From NCBI GenBank assembly GCA_964446495.1, contig CAYUOY010000039.1:1-26738 (forward strand): a DNA stretch of 26,738 bases, given 5' to 3'. This stretch comes from JAADHU01 sp964446495 (GTDB lineage Bacteria; Pseudomonadota; Gammaproteobacteria; Steroidobacterales; Woeseiaceae). This document shows, one piece after another, positions 13,935-22,216 of the stretch. The translations under genes and the position numbers were made by a program. The notes below the pieces were generated by a model, which saw only the letters and a program-made list of their open reading frames with translations, was not told the origin of the DNA and searched no databases. Positions within the stretch are counted from its first letter, which is position 1. Each line of letters starts with the position of its first letter.

Positions 13935-15155
13935 TCAGCCGGCCTCGTCGACAGGACTTACGACCGGGTCGAGCTGATCCGGCCGTCCATAGCGCGCATA
14001 TATCTGCTGCCGCCTGGCCGGACAAATATTGACCTTGTTCAGATCCCCGTCAATGTGTGCAAGCGCAAGCAATCGTTTGTCCATGATTCGATACCAGAGC
14101 CAGGGAACGTAAGCGAGCAGGTAGGAGCCGAAATAACCGTTTGGCAGTGTGGGTAAATCATCGAAATGGCGTAGCGACTGATAGCGCCGCAATGGATGGG
14201 CGTGATGGTCCGAGTGGCGCTCCAGGTGAAAAAGTACCAGGTTGCTATACACGTGGTTACTGTTCCAGGAATGGAAGGGCTCGCATCGTCGGTAGCGGCC
14301 ATTGGCATCTTTTTCCCGCAACAAGCCGTAATGTTCAACGTAGTTTGCGCTGGTCAATTGCCACCACGCAAAAGCATTGTGTATCAGTAAAAACGGAATC
14401 ATTGCCCAGCCGAATGCGATCACAATGCCAATCTGCAGTAGCGCGGCGAGAGCCATCGACTGCAGGATTTGATTGCTGGTGTCCCAGGCGGAAGATCCGC
14501 GACGCTCAAGTCGACTCTTCTCTATTTTCCAGGCTCGAGCGAATGCGCCCGGGATTTCGCGAATCGCAAACGCGTAAATATTTTCTCCCATGCGGGAACT
14601 GGCTGGATCTTCCGGGGTGGCGACGTCGCGATGATGACCGCGATTGTGTTCGATCCAGAAATGGCCGTAGACCGGTACCGCCAGCACGATCTTGGCCAGC
14701 GTACGTTCGAGCCTGGATTTCTTGTGTCCCAGTTCATGTCCGGTGTTGATACCAAGGCCGCTGCTCATGCCGGCGATCACTGCCAGTCCGACGAAGGCCC
14801 AGGTACTGATGTCGTGGGTGCCGGCAAACCAGGCGAGGCCGATCAGGCTGACGAAGTGTAGCGGCACGACAAGATAGGTTAGATAGCGGTAGTAGCGGTC
14901 GGCATCCAGCTGCAAAACCACCTCTTCGGGCGGGTTGTTCTCATCCTCGCCAAGGATGATATCCAGTAACGGCGCTACGATGTAGCCGAGTGCCAGTGCC
15001 AACATCAGCCAGGCTTCCACTCCGGTCCGGAGATAGAGCCAAACGCCAATGAATGGCTGCAGCGGATACGTAAGCGAAAGCAGCCATAACCAGCGTTTCT
15101 TGTCTAGATAGTGAATCGCTTCGCCCGAACGGAGGGCGGCTGTGTAGCCTCGCAT
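13935..15155 (-). CDS. alkB: Alkane 1-monooxygenase
   Basis: A 406-residue integral-membrane di-iron hydroxylase that oxidises medium-chain n-alkanes at the terminal carbon using O2 and electrons from rubredoxin. All four histidine motifs are present: HELGH (140-144), EHNRGHH (169-175), NYVEHYGLL (271-279) and LERHSDHH (311-318). About six membrane helices surround them (for example WLMLALALGYIVAPLLDIIL). Length matches the family. The product is the alcohol; the dehydrogenases that continue the pathway are not in this window. The ATG at 15155 follows AAGGCAAG. No regulator of the LuxR/AraC kind is adjacent. The rubredoxin gene follows immediately, forming an operon. Confidence 0.95.
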   Translation of the reverse strand: MRGYTAALRSGEAIHYLDKKRWLWLLSLTYPLQPFIGVWLYLRTGVEAWLMLALALGYIVAPLLDIILGEDENNPPEEVVLQLDADRYYRYLTYLVVPLHFVSLIGLAWFAGTHDISTWAFVGLAVIAGMSSGLGINTGHELGHKKSRLERTLAKIVLAVPVYGHFWIEHNRGHHRDVATPEDPASSRMGENIYAFAIREIPGAFARAWKIEKSRLERRGSSAWDTSNQILQSMALAALLQIGIVIAFGWAMIPFLLIHNAFAWWQLTSANYVEHYGLLREKDANGRYRRCEPFHSWNSNHVYSNLVLFHLERHSDHHAHPLRRYQSLRHFDDLPTLPNGYFGSYLLAYVPWLWYRIMDKRLLALAHIDGDLNKVNICPARRQQIYARYGRPDQLDPVVSPVDEAG

Positions 15156-15377
15156 GCGCTTGCCTTGGCTGGTTATTTGAGGCGATCATTATTGCCGTTT
15201 TCGGTGGGCGCTGCCACCACCGGTGTGGTCAGAGTTCCGTGACTGTATTTTGCGATATCTCGCAGTGACGACGCCAGTCGCTCGTCGGGTCTTTATACAT
15301 ATTCCGCAAATGGCGACGGCCGCCGAAAATAAAACAACGTGTTATCAGCATGTTAGTGATATGGCACAGGACTTGCT

Positions 15378-15404
15378 TTGACTCTTGGTGCAGTTCGCTA
15401 GAAT
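15378..15404 (+). promoter_or_regulatory. Candidate sigma70-like promoter for the DUF5658 gene
   Basis: TTGACT (15378-15383) and TAGAAT (15399-15404), separated by 15 bases, which is shorter than the usual 17. Transcription would start near 15411. This favours the GTG start at 15485 over the ATG at 15410. The 254 bp between alkB and 15410 holds no other clear signal. Confidence 0.35.
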
Positions 15405-15484
15405 GAGCCATGGCAATAGTTGTGCGAAGTGGTCGCAGTTCGTGCGATCTGGATCGCAGACTTCCTGAGGAGCGATATACGACA

Positions 15485-15946
15485 GTGGAAAACATAGTGA
15501 CCTTAAGCGACTGCCGGGAAGTGGCGGACCGGCGTCAGTTTCACTGGCGGACTGTCGTACTCGGATTCATGCGCTCACGCCGACGCGCACATCGGCGCCA
15601 GAATGAGACGGAGCCTCTTTTTACTGACTGGCACCATCCATGGCTGTTCTTTCTTGCAACGGGCACCATGTTACTGAGCAGTATGGACGCCTTTCTTACC
15701 TTGCGGCTCCTGGAACGGGGCGCCGTCGAGGTCAATCCGATAATGGCGTCAGTGATCGGTCATAGTACGACCATGTTCGCCGTGACCAAGATGCTGTTGA
15801 CCGGTTTTGGCATTCTTGCGCTGGTTTACCTGGCTCGATCGCGCGTTTTCAATCGTATGCGTGCCGGGATTTTCCTGACGGTGTTTTTCAGCATTTACTG
15901 TTGCCTGATCTGCTATGAATTTCTGCTCCTGATCAGTCCCACCTGA
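15485..15946 (+). CDS. DUF5658 family small membrane protein
   Basis: A membrane protein of about 153 residues of the uncharacterised DUF5658 family. The diagnostic segment is SSMDAFLTLRLLERGAVEVNPIM, followed by two more hydrophobic helices (MFAVTKMLLTGFGILALVYLA and AGIFLTVFFSIYCCLICYEFLLL). An earlier helix (PWLFFLATGTMLLS) gives three or four spans in total. The start is uncertain: the frame is open from an ATG at 15410, but the likely promoter leaves that codon almost at the transcription start. The GTG at 15485 follows GAGGAG (15467-15472) with a 12-base gap. An ATG at 15569 is also possible. The role is unknown. Confidence 0.7.
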   Translation: MENIVTLSDCREVADRRQFHWRTVVLGFMRSRRRAHRRQNETEPLFTDWHHPWLFFLATGTMLLSSMDAFLTLRLLERGAVEVNPIMASVIGHSTTMFAVTKMLLTGFGILALVYLARSRVFNRMRAGIFLTVFFSIYCCLICYEFLLLISPT

Positions 15947-15989
15947 GTCTCATTTTTTCAAAAAATACAGGACTTTAGCTTTCCTTTGC

Positions 15990-16023
15990 GGGGATGCTTA
16001 CGCTACACTAACGCCCCTTTTTT
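15990..16023 (+). terminator. Possible weak terminator upstream of sucA
   Basis: GGGG (15990-15993) and CCCC (16014-16017), followed by six T residues. The stem is only four base pairs with a long loop, so termination after the DUF5658 gene would be weak at best. The same stretch may contain the sucA promoter (TACACT at 16004-16009). Confidence 0.2.
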
Positions 16024-16080
16024 CGCACCCGACCAGCCCCGTTTCGGTTCAGGCTCGAATCGTTTCCAGGCCGACCATTC

Positions 16081-18957
16081 ATGGGAAAATCACTTCAAGA
16101 TCGCTATGCGACCACGCCGCTGTTCGGTAGCAATGCGACGGCCATTGAGGCGTTGTATGAGCGCTATCTGAACGATCCGGATGCGGTCGCCGAGGGTTGG
16201 CGGGAGTATTTTCGCTCGCTGGGGGACGGGCAGGCAGAAATCGCACACAGTCCAATTCGGCAACGCTTGCAACAACGCTCGAAAGCCGCCACCACAGCTG
16301 GCGTCGTTGGTCTGCCCCAGGGTTCATCGCTGGCCTCGGCTAACGAAAAGCAGGCCGCAGTATCGCGCATGATTCAGGTATACAGCCTGCGCGGCCACCA
16401 GATCGCTGATATAGATCCGCTCCGCCTGGTTGAGAGACCCGTCCCCGGGGTTTTGAAGCTGGACTATCTTGGTATTACACCGACCGACATGGAGACCGAG
16501 TTTTCAACCGGCGGGTTGGCAGGAACCGGCGACCGGCGCATGAAACTGCGCGATATTCTTGAACTGTTGAAGAAAATCTACTGCGGCAAGATCGGGGCGG
16601 AATTTGCCCATATTTCCCGGGCGCGCGAGCGTTTGTGGTTGCGCAAGCGCTTCGAAAAAGCCGCTATTTCGGGCGGTCTCGATATCGCGGATCGACGCTG
16701 GCTGCTGGAACAACTCACGGCAGCGGAAGGTATCGAGCGTTATTTGCATACACGTTTCGTTGGTCAGAAACGATTTTCTCTAGAGGGCGGAGAGAGTCTT
16801 ATTCCCATGCTCGCCGATCTGATTCAGCAGGGCGGCCGATCGGGCATAAAGGAAATGGTCATTGGCATGGCGCATCGTGGACGCATTAACGTCCTGGTCA
16901 ATGTGCTGGGAAAATCGCCGGAAGAACTCTTCGAAGAGTTTGAGGGAAACGTCGACACGAAAGACATGAAAGGCTCAGGTGATGTCAAATATCACAAGGG
17001 ATTTTCGGCCGATATGAAAACGGCCGCGGGCAATGTTCATGTTGTGCTGGCATTCAATCCCTCGCACCTTGAAATCGTCAATCCAGTGGTTGAGGGTTCG
17101 GTCCGCGCACGTCAGCAACGTCGTGGCGATGGCGGGCGGCAGGAAGTCATTCCGGTGCTGGTACATGGCGATGCAGCATTTTCCGGCCAGGGCGTGGTTA
17201 CCGAAACTTTCCAGATGTCGCAAACAAACGGCTTTCGGACCGGTGGCACTGTACATATCGTCATCAACAACCAGATTGGATTCACGACCAGTCGCCCGTC
17301 GGATGCGCGGTCGACGCCGTATTGCAGCGATGTCGCAAAAATGATTGAGGCACCCATCTTTCACGTTAACGGCGATGATCCTGAAGCCGCCTTTTTCGTG
17401 ACTCGACTGGCGCTGGAGTATCGACAACACTTCAAGAAAGACGTTGTTATCGATCTGGTTTGCTACCGTCGGCATGGCCACAATGAAGCGGATGAGCCGA
17501 GCGCAACGCAACCAGTCATGTACTCGAAAATTCGGGCGCACAAGACCACCCGCCAACTCTATGCGGATCGTCTCATTGAAGCTGGCGTCACCGATGCTGA
17601 AGCAGTTGCCCACTTGCAGGATGAATATCGTGATCGGGTTGATCGCGGTGAACCGGTGCCGAAATTGTCGCTCGGCATGATCGGCGACGAGTTTACGGTG
17701 GACTGGAGCCCTTACGTTGATGCGACCTGGGACGAGGCGGTTACAACGGCCCTGACTCCTGCCAAGTGTGAGCGACTTGCCGCGAAAATAATCCATGTTC
17801 CTGACAACCTGACGCTCCACGGACGGGTCAAACGGATCATGTCCGAGCGGGCGCGCATGGCGGCCGGCGAAATTGATATGGACTGGGGCTTTGCCGAAAC
17901 CATGGCATATGCCGGTCTGATCGATGCAGGCTACGACTGTCGCTTGTGCGGACAGGACAGCGGCCGTGGCACTTTCTTTCATCGTCATGCGGTCTTGCAT
18001 GATCAGATTGACCGGCGCGAGTACATACCATTGCAGACCATTGTCGATCGGCCCGGATCATTTCGCGTCATCGATTCGCTGCTATCCGAGGAAGCCGTGG
18101 TGGCGTTCGAGTACGGATATGCGACCACTGATCCGGAAACACTGGATATTTGGGAAGGGCAATTCGGTGACTTCGTTAATGGCGCGCAAGTCGTTATTGA
18201 CCAGTTCATCAGCTCCGGCGAAGCGAAGTGGGGCCGGCTTTGCGGTCTGGTCATGTTCTTGCCGCACGGCTATGAAGGGCAGGGCCCTGAACATTCATCA
18301 GCGCGCCTGGAGCGTTTCCTGCAACTGTGCGCGGAGCACAACCTGCAGGTTTGCGTACCCTCGACGCCGGCACAGATGTTCCACATGCTTCGCCGCCAGA
18401 TGCTGCGTCGTTATCGCAAACCACTCATCGTGATGACGCCAAAGAGTCTGTTGCGGCACAAAATGTCAGTGTCACCTCTTACGGCGCTAACAGAAGGCCA
18501 GTTTCATCCGATCATTCCGGAGATGGAAGCGCTTGAAGCCGACGCGGTAACTCGCATCGTGTTTTGCAGTGGCAAGGTGTACTTCGAGCTGCTGGAGTCT
18601 CGTGAATTAAATGCCAGGGGAAACGTGGCTATTGTTCGTATTGAGCAACTTTATCCCTTTCCCGTGGAAGAGTATGCCGCGATCATTGCGAGCTATCCGA
18701 ACGCGAACAAAATTATCTGGTGTCAGGAAGAGCCTCAGAATCAGGGTGCCTGGTATCAAATTCGTCATCGCCTGCAGACGCCGCTGGGTGCTGATCGAAC
18801 TTTGTATTACGCGGGGCGGGCAAGCGCCGCAGCTCCCGCGTCCGGACTTTTTAAACTTCATTTACAGCAACAACAGGCGTTGGTTGAAGCCGCTCTGGAT
18901 GTCCGCAGGACGCCCAGCGAGTCGAAGCCACCGCCCAATACGGCCACGGAAGAATAG
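16081..18957 (+). CDS. sucA: 2-oxoglutarate dehydrogenase E1 component
   Basis: A 958-residue thiamine-diphosphate-dependent decarboxylase, the E1 subunit of the 2-oxoglutarate dehydrogenase complex. It decarboxylates 2-oxoglutarate and passes the succinyl group to the lipoyl arm of SucB. The N-terminal E2-binding helix (ALYERYLNDPDAVAEGWREYF), MAHRGRINVLVNVLGKSP, the diphosphate/Mg site around HVNGDDPEAAF, RRHGHNEADEPS, and the C-terminal HGYEGQGPEHSSARLERFLQL all match the family. Length is close to the E. coli protein. The C-terminal tail (RRTPSESKPPPNTATEE) is polar and probably disordered. The ATG at 16081 has no strong ribosome-binding site. The next gene starts directly after its stop codon. 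Confidence 0.97.
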   Translation: MGKSLQDRYATTPLFGSNATAIEALYERYLNDPDAVAEGWREYFRSLGDGQAEIAHSPIRQRLQQRSKAATTAGVVGLPQGSSLASANEKQAAVSRMIQVYSLRGHQIADIDPLRLVERPVPGVLKLDYLGITPTDMETEFSTGGLAGTGDRRMKLRDILELLKKIYCGKIGAEFAHISRARERLWLRKRFEKAAISGGLDIADRRWLLEQLTAAEGIERYLHTRFVGQKRFSLEGGESLIPMLADLIQQGGRSGIKEMVIGMAHRGRINVLVNVLGKSPEELFEEFEGNVDTKDMKGSGDVKYHKGFSADMKTAAGNVHVVLAFNPSHLEIVNPVVEGSVRARQQRRGDGGRQEVIPVLVHGDAAFSGQGVVTETFQMSQTNGFRTGGTVHIVINNQIGFTTSRPSDARSTPYCSDVAKMIEAPIFHVNGDDPEAAFFVTRLALEYRQHFKKDVVIDLVCYRRHGHNEADEPSATQPVMYSKIRAHKTTRQLYADRLIEAGVTDAEAVAHLQDEYRDRVDRGEPVPKLSLGMIGDEFTVDWSPYVDATWDEAVTTALTPAKCERLAAKIIHVPDNLTLHGRVKRIMSERARMAAGEIDMDWGFAETMAYAGLIDAGYDCRLCGQDSGRGTFFHRHAVLHDQIDRREYIPLQTIVDRPGSFRVIDSLLSEEAVVAFEYGYATTDPETLDIWEGQFGDFVNGAQVVIDQFISSGEAKWGRLCGLVMFLPHGYEGQGPEHSSARLERFLQLCAEHNLQVCVPSTPAQMFHMLRRQMLRRYRKPLIVMTPKSLLRHKMSVSPLTALTEGQFHPIIPEMEALEADAVTRIVFCSGKVYFELLESRELNARGNVAIVRIEQLYPFPVEEYAAIIASYPNANKIIWCQEEPQNQGAWYQIRHRLQTPLGADRTLYYAGRASAAAPASGLFKLHLQQQQALVEAALDVRRTPSESKPPPNTATEE

Positions 18958-20184
18958 ATGAGCACAGAAATTAAAGTTCCACCCCTGCCCGAATCGGTTG
19001 CCGATGCGACTCTGGTTGCCTGGCATAAAAAGGTCGGAGATAGCGTTACGCGTGACGAGAATCTGGTGGACCTTGAAACGGACAAAGTCGTTCTCGAGGT
19101 TCCGGCACCGTTGTCAGGTACGCTGGTTGAGATAAGAATTGCGGATGGTACGACGGTGACGGCGGGCGAGGTACTGGCCGTTATTGCTGCAGGCGAGGGC
19201 ACCGCCACCCATGCGGCAGAGAGTGCGAGTCCCGCTGCAGAATCGGCCGTCGCTGCTGCGCCGGCGCAAGCAGCAAAAGTGCAGAGTCAATCGAGCGCGC
19301 ACAAGCTGAGTCCTGCGGTCAGACGGCTGCTTGACGAACATGACCTTGAAGCAACCATCGTATCGGGTAGCGGCAAGGACGGTCGAATCACAAAGTCTGA
19401 TGTGATGGCCTATCTCAAAAGTCACAGCGACGAAAATGTGGCGCCGGGTGATGAGCAGGCAACGCCATTCGCGGTCGCAACGGCGAGAACAGAACAAAGA
19501 GTACCGATGACACGATTGCGGGCGAAAATCGCAGAGCGCATGGTGGAGGCGCAGCATTCGGCGGCAATGCTGACAACCTTCAACGAGATCGATCTGACCA
19601 AGGTTATTTCATTGCGCAAACGGTACAAGGACTCCTTCGAGAAAGAGCATGAAGTTCGCCTGGGCTTCATGTCATTTTTCTGCAAGGCAACGGTGGAGGC
19701 ATTGAAAAAGTATCCTGCTGTCAATGCGTCGGTCGAGGGAAACGAGATCATATATCACGATTATTTCGATATCGGCATTGCCGTATCGTCGGAGCGTGGT
19801 TTGATGGTTCCCGTTATTCGCGATGTAGATCAAAAAAGTTTCGCGGAATTCGAGGCGGAGCTGACAAGGCTTGGCAAAAAGGCGCAAGACGGCAGCATGA
19901 GCCTGGAGGATTTGACTGGCGGCACTTTCACCATCACCAATGGCGGTATTTTTGGTTCAATGATGTCAACGCCCATTCTTAATCCACCCCAGAGCGGGAT
20001 CCTGGGAATGCATGCTATTCAGGAACGGCCCATGGTGGTCGACGGTGAAATCGTGGTCCGTCCGATGATGTACGTCGCACTGACTTACGACCATCGCATC
20101 ATCGATGGCAAGGAGGCCGTCCAGTTCCTTGTCAGCATCAAGAATTCACTGGAAGACCCCGGTCGCCTGTTGTTGCAGGTTTGA
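18958..20184 (+). CDS. sucB: Dihydrolipoyllysine-residue succinyltransferase (E2)
   Basis: A 408-residue E2 core subunit of the 2-oxoglutarate dehydrogenase complex. The domains in order are: a lipoyl domain with the modified Lys43 in DLETDKVVLEV; an Ala/Ser-rich linker (about 82-110); a peripheral-subunit-binding domain (about 117-155, LSPAVRRLLDEHDL...GKDGRITKSDV); and the catalytic acyltransferase domain ending in TYDHRIIDGKEAV, with H379 and D383. It accepts the succinyl group from SucA and transfers it to CoA. The ATG follows the sucA stop immediately, so translation is likely coupled. Length is standard. Confidence 0.97.
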   Translation: MSTEIKVPPLPESVADATLVAWHKKVGDSVTRDENLVDLETDKVVLEVPAPLSGTLVEIRIADGTTVTAGEVLAVIAAGEGTATHAAESASPAAESAVAAAPAQAAKVQSQSSAHKLSPAVRRLLDEHDLEATIVSGSGKDGRITKSDVMAYLKSHSDENVAPGDEQATPFAVATARTEQRVPMTRLRAKIAERMVEAQHSAAMLTTFNEIDLTKVISLRKRYKDSFEKEHEVRLGFMSFFCKATVEALKKYPAVNASVEGNEIIYHDYFDIGIAVSSERGLMVPVIRDVDQKSFAEFEAELTRLGKKAQDGSMSLEDLTGGTFTITNGGIFGSMMSTPILNPPQSGILGMHAIQERPMVVDGEIVVRPMMYVALTYDHRIIDGKEAVQFLVSIKNSLEDPGRLLLQV

Positions 20185-20215
20185 GCTGACAAACAAAAAA
20201 GGCGAAGGTACAGAA

Positions 20216-21649
20216 ATGAGCAGAAGTTTCGACGTTGTTGTCATTGGTGCAGGGCCGGCCGGCTATATCGCGGCAATTCGCGCCAGCCAGAATGGCATGA
20301 AAGTGGCGTGCATCGATGAGTGGAAAAACAAGGACGGGAAAAATGCCTTTGGTGGCACCTGTTTGAACGCTGGATGTATTCCTTCCAAAGCGTTGCTGGA
20401 GTCGTCCGAACTGTTTCACCGCGCAGCGCACGAATTCAAGAAGCATGGCATCAGAATCAATACCCCGGAAATCGACGTGCAAGCCATGCAAAAACGTAAA
20501 GCGGGCATCGTGCGTCAGTTGACGGGCGGTGTTGCCGGGTTGCTGAAAGCCAATAAGGTGGAAGGTCTGCAGGGACATGGCCGTTTGCTGGCGGGTAAAC
20601 AGGTTGAATTCACGCCGGTTGATGGCGAGACCGAGACTCTTCAGGCGCGATACGTCATCCTTGCTTCCGGTTCGACGCCGGTAGAATTGAAAGTGGCACC
20701 GTTTGATGGCGAGCATATCGTCGATTCCTGGGGTGCGCTGGATTTTGACGCAGTGCCGAAGAGACTCGGCGTAATCGGGGCAGGTGTTATCGGCCTGGAA
20801 CTTGGCAGTGTCTGGAGTCGACTCGGTGCGCAGGTGGATATCCTGGAGGCTGTGGATGAACTGTTGCCGATGGCGGATCAGGACATTGCGAAAGAAGCCG
20901 GAAAACAGTTCAAAAAGCAGGGCATTGCCATTCATCTCGGCGCGAAAATGACCGCTGCTAAATCGAGCGCGAAGGGGGTCAAGGTCGAATATGAAACCGG
21001 CGCCGGTAAGGAATCGCTGACAGTAGACAAGCTGGTGGTTGCCGTAGGCCGCCGTCCGTTTACGGATGGACTGCTGGCGGAGGACGCGGGCATAGCGCTT
21101 GATGAGCGTGGCTTTATCCAGGTGGATGATGAGTGTCGCAGCAACCAGTCGGGCATTTTCGCTGTTGGCGATTGCGTTCGTGGTCCGATGCTGGCACACA
21201 AGGGATCTGAAGAAGGCGTTATGGTCGCCGATTTGATCGCGGGCGAAATTGCCGAAGTGAATTACAAAGTTATACCGTCTGTCATTTATACGGCACCGGA
21301 AATCGCCTGGGTCGGACGTACCGAGGCGGAAGTCAAGGCAAGTGGCAGGGCCTACAAATGCGGCGTCTTCCCCTTTGCTGCGAGCGGCCGGGCCAAGGCG
21401 ATGGAGCAAACGGCCGGGATGGTCAAAATCATCTCAGCCCGGGACGACGATGAAATTCTTGGTGTTCATATCGCGGGCCCCATGGCGGGCGAGCTTATTG
21501 GAGAGGCCGTCCTCGCGATGGAGTTTTCGGCCAGCACGGAAGACATCCAGCGTACGATACATGCACACCCAAGTCTCGCTGAGGCCGTGCACGAGGCCGC
21601 TTTGGCCGTCGATAATCGCGCACTGAATTTTCCAAATGCACCAAAGTAA
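20216..21649 (+). CDS. lpd: Dihydrolipoyl dehydrogenase (E3)
   Basis: A 477-residue flavoprotein that reoxidises the dihydrolipoyl group of SucB with NAD+. The FAD-binding GAGPAG (11-16), the redox disulfide C49/C54 in GGTCLNAGCIPSKALL, the NAD-binding GVIGAGVIGLELGSVWSRLG, the FAD-ribose site IFAVGDCVRGPMLAHKGSEEG, and the C-terminal catalytic HPSLAE (H451, E456) are all present. The ATG at 20216 was chosen because FAD binding starts at residue 5; the open frame upstream overlaps sucB. A purine-rich AAGGCGAAGG lies shortly before. The 31 bp gap after sucB fits one sucA-sucB-lpd operon. Lpd may also serve other 2-oxo-acid dehydrogenases and the glycine-cleavage system. Confidence 0.97.
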   Translation: MSRSFDVVVIGAGPAGYIAAIRASQNGMKVACIDEWKNKDGKNAFGGTCLNAGCIPSKALLESSELFHRAAHEFKKHGIRINTPEIDVQAMQKRKAGIVRQLTGGVAGLLKANKVEGLQGHGRLLAGKQVEFTPVDGETETLQARYVILASGSTPVELKVAPFDGEHIVDSWGALDFDAVPKRLGVIGAGVIGLELGSVWSRLGAQVDILEAVDELLPMADQDIAKEAGKQFKKQGIAIHLGAKMTAAKSSAKGVKVEYETGAGKESLTVDKLVVAVGRRPFTDGLLAEDAGIALDERGFIQVDDECRSNQSGIFAVGDCVRGPMLAHKGSEEGVMVADLIAGEIAEVNYKVIPSVIYTAPEIAWVGRTEAEVKASGRAYKCGVFPFAASGRAKAMEQTAGMVKIISARDDDEILGVHIAGPMAGELIGEAVLAMEFSASTEDIQRTIHAHPSLAEAVHEAALAVDNRALNFPNAPK

Positions 21650-21732
21650 AAAGACCCTCGACCTGATTGTGGTTTAATCAGCGTTCAGTATTTGCAAGTT
21701 GATAGTCCGTGCACCTTCGTATGGAGAATGAC

Positions 21733-22182
21733 ATGTCAAATAGTAACGAAAGAATTGTCGAACCCACGCCCCGACATCTCTGGATCATCGGTGGAATTGC
21801 GGTACTTTGGAATGCCGGCGGCGCAATGGACTACGTCATGACGCAAACTGCCAATGAATCCTACATGAGTGCGTTTACGCCCGAGAAACTGGCGTTCTTT
21901 TACAGCATCCCAAGCTGGGCGTTGGCAGCCTGGGCTATCGCCGTCTGGGGCGGTGTACTGGGTTCGATCTTGTTGTTGTTCCGTCGCAGCATGGCGGTCA
22001 ACGTATTTTTGGTCTCACTTCTGGCTTTGGTAGCGTCGATCTTTCACAGTTACGTGTTGTCCAATGGCATGGAAGTGATGGGAGATGCAGCCGACCTTGG
22101 ATTTACCGCTACAATATTTGTGATTTCGCTGGGGCTCTATTTTTATGCTCGTGAACTGGAGCAGCGCAAGATCCTGGTCTAG
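21733..22182 (+). CDS. Small four-helix membrane protein of unknown function
   Basis: A 149-residue inner-membrane protein with four hydrophobic helices: HLWIIGGIAVLWNAGGAMDYVM, AFFYSIPSWALAAWAIAVWGGVLGSILLLF, AVNVFLVSLLALVASIFHSYVL and LGFTATIFVISLGLYFYA. I do not recognise a characterised family. The ATG at 21733 is six bases after GGAG; in-frame starts at 21709 (GTG) and 21721 (ATG) are less well placed. The gene lies 83 bp after lpd with no clear terminator between, so it could be read from the suc operon or from its own promoter. It is convergent with relA, 34 bp away. Confidence 0.7.
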   Translation: MSNSNERIVEPTPRHLWIIGGIAVLWNAGGAMDYVMTQTANESYMSAFTPEKLAFFYSIPSWALAAWAIAVWGGVLGSILLLFRRSMAVNVFLVSLLALVASIFHSYVLSNGMEVMGDAADLGFTATIFVISLGLYFYARELEQRKILV

Positions 22183-22216
22183 CGGCGACCCTGACAAGTC
22201 GCGACCCGGTGAGGTT

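Noticed and set aside
15953..15967. ATTTTTTCAAAAAAT as a terminator hairpin
   Set aside because: The arms are separated by a single base, so no stable hairpin can form, and the sequence is only A and T around it.
16975..18000. Long open frame on the minus strand inside sucA
   Set aside because: Antisense to conserved sucA coding sequence, with no domain or ribosome-binding site.
20138..21409. Long open frame on the minus strand across sucB/lpd
   Set aside because: It is antisense to two unmistakable genes. The open frame follows from their codon composition, and its product has no recognisable domain.
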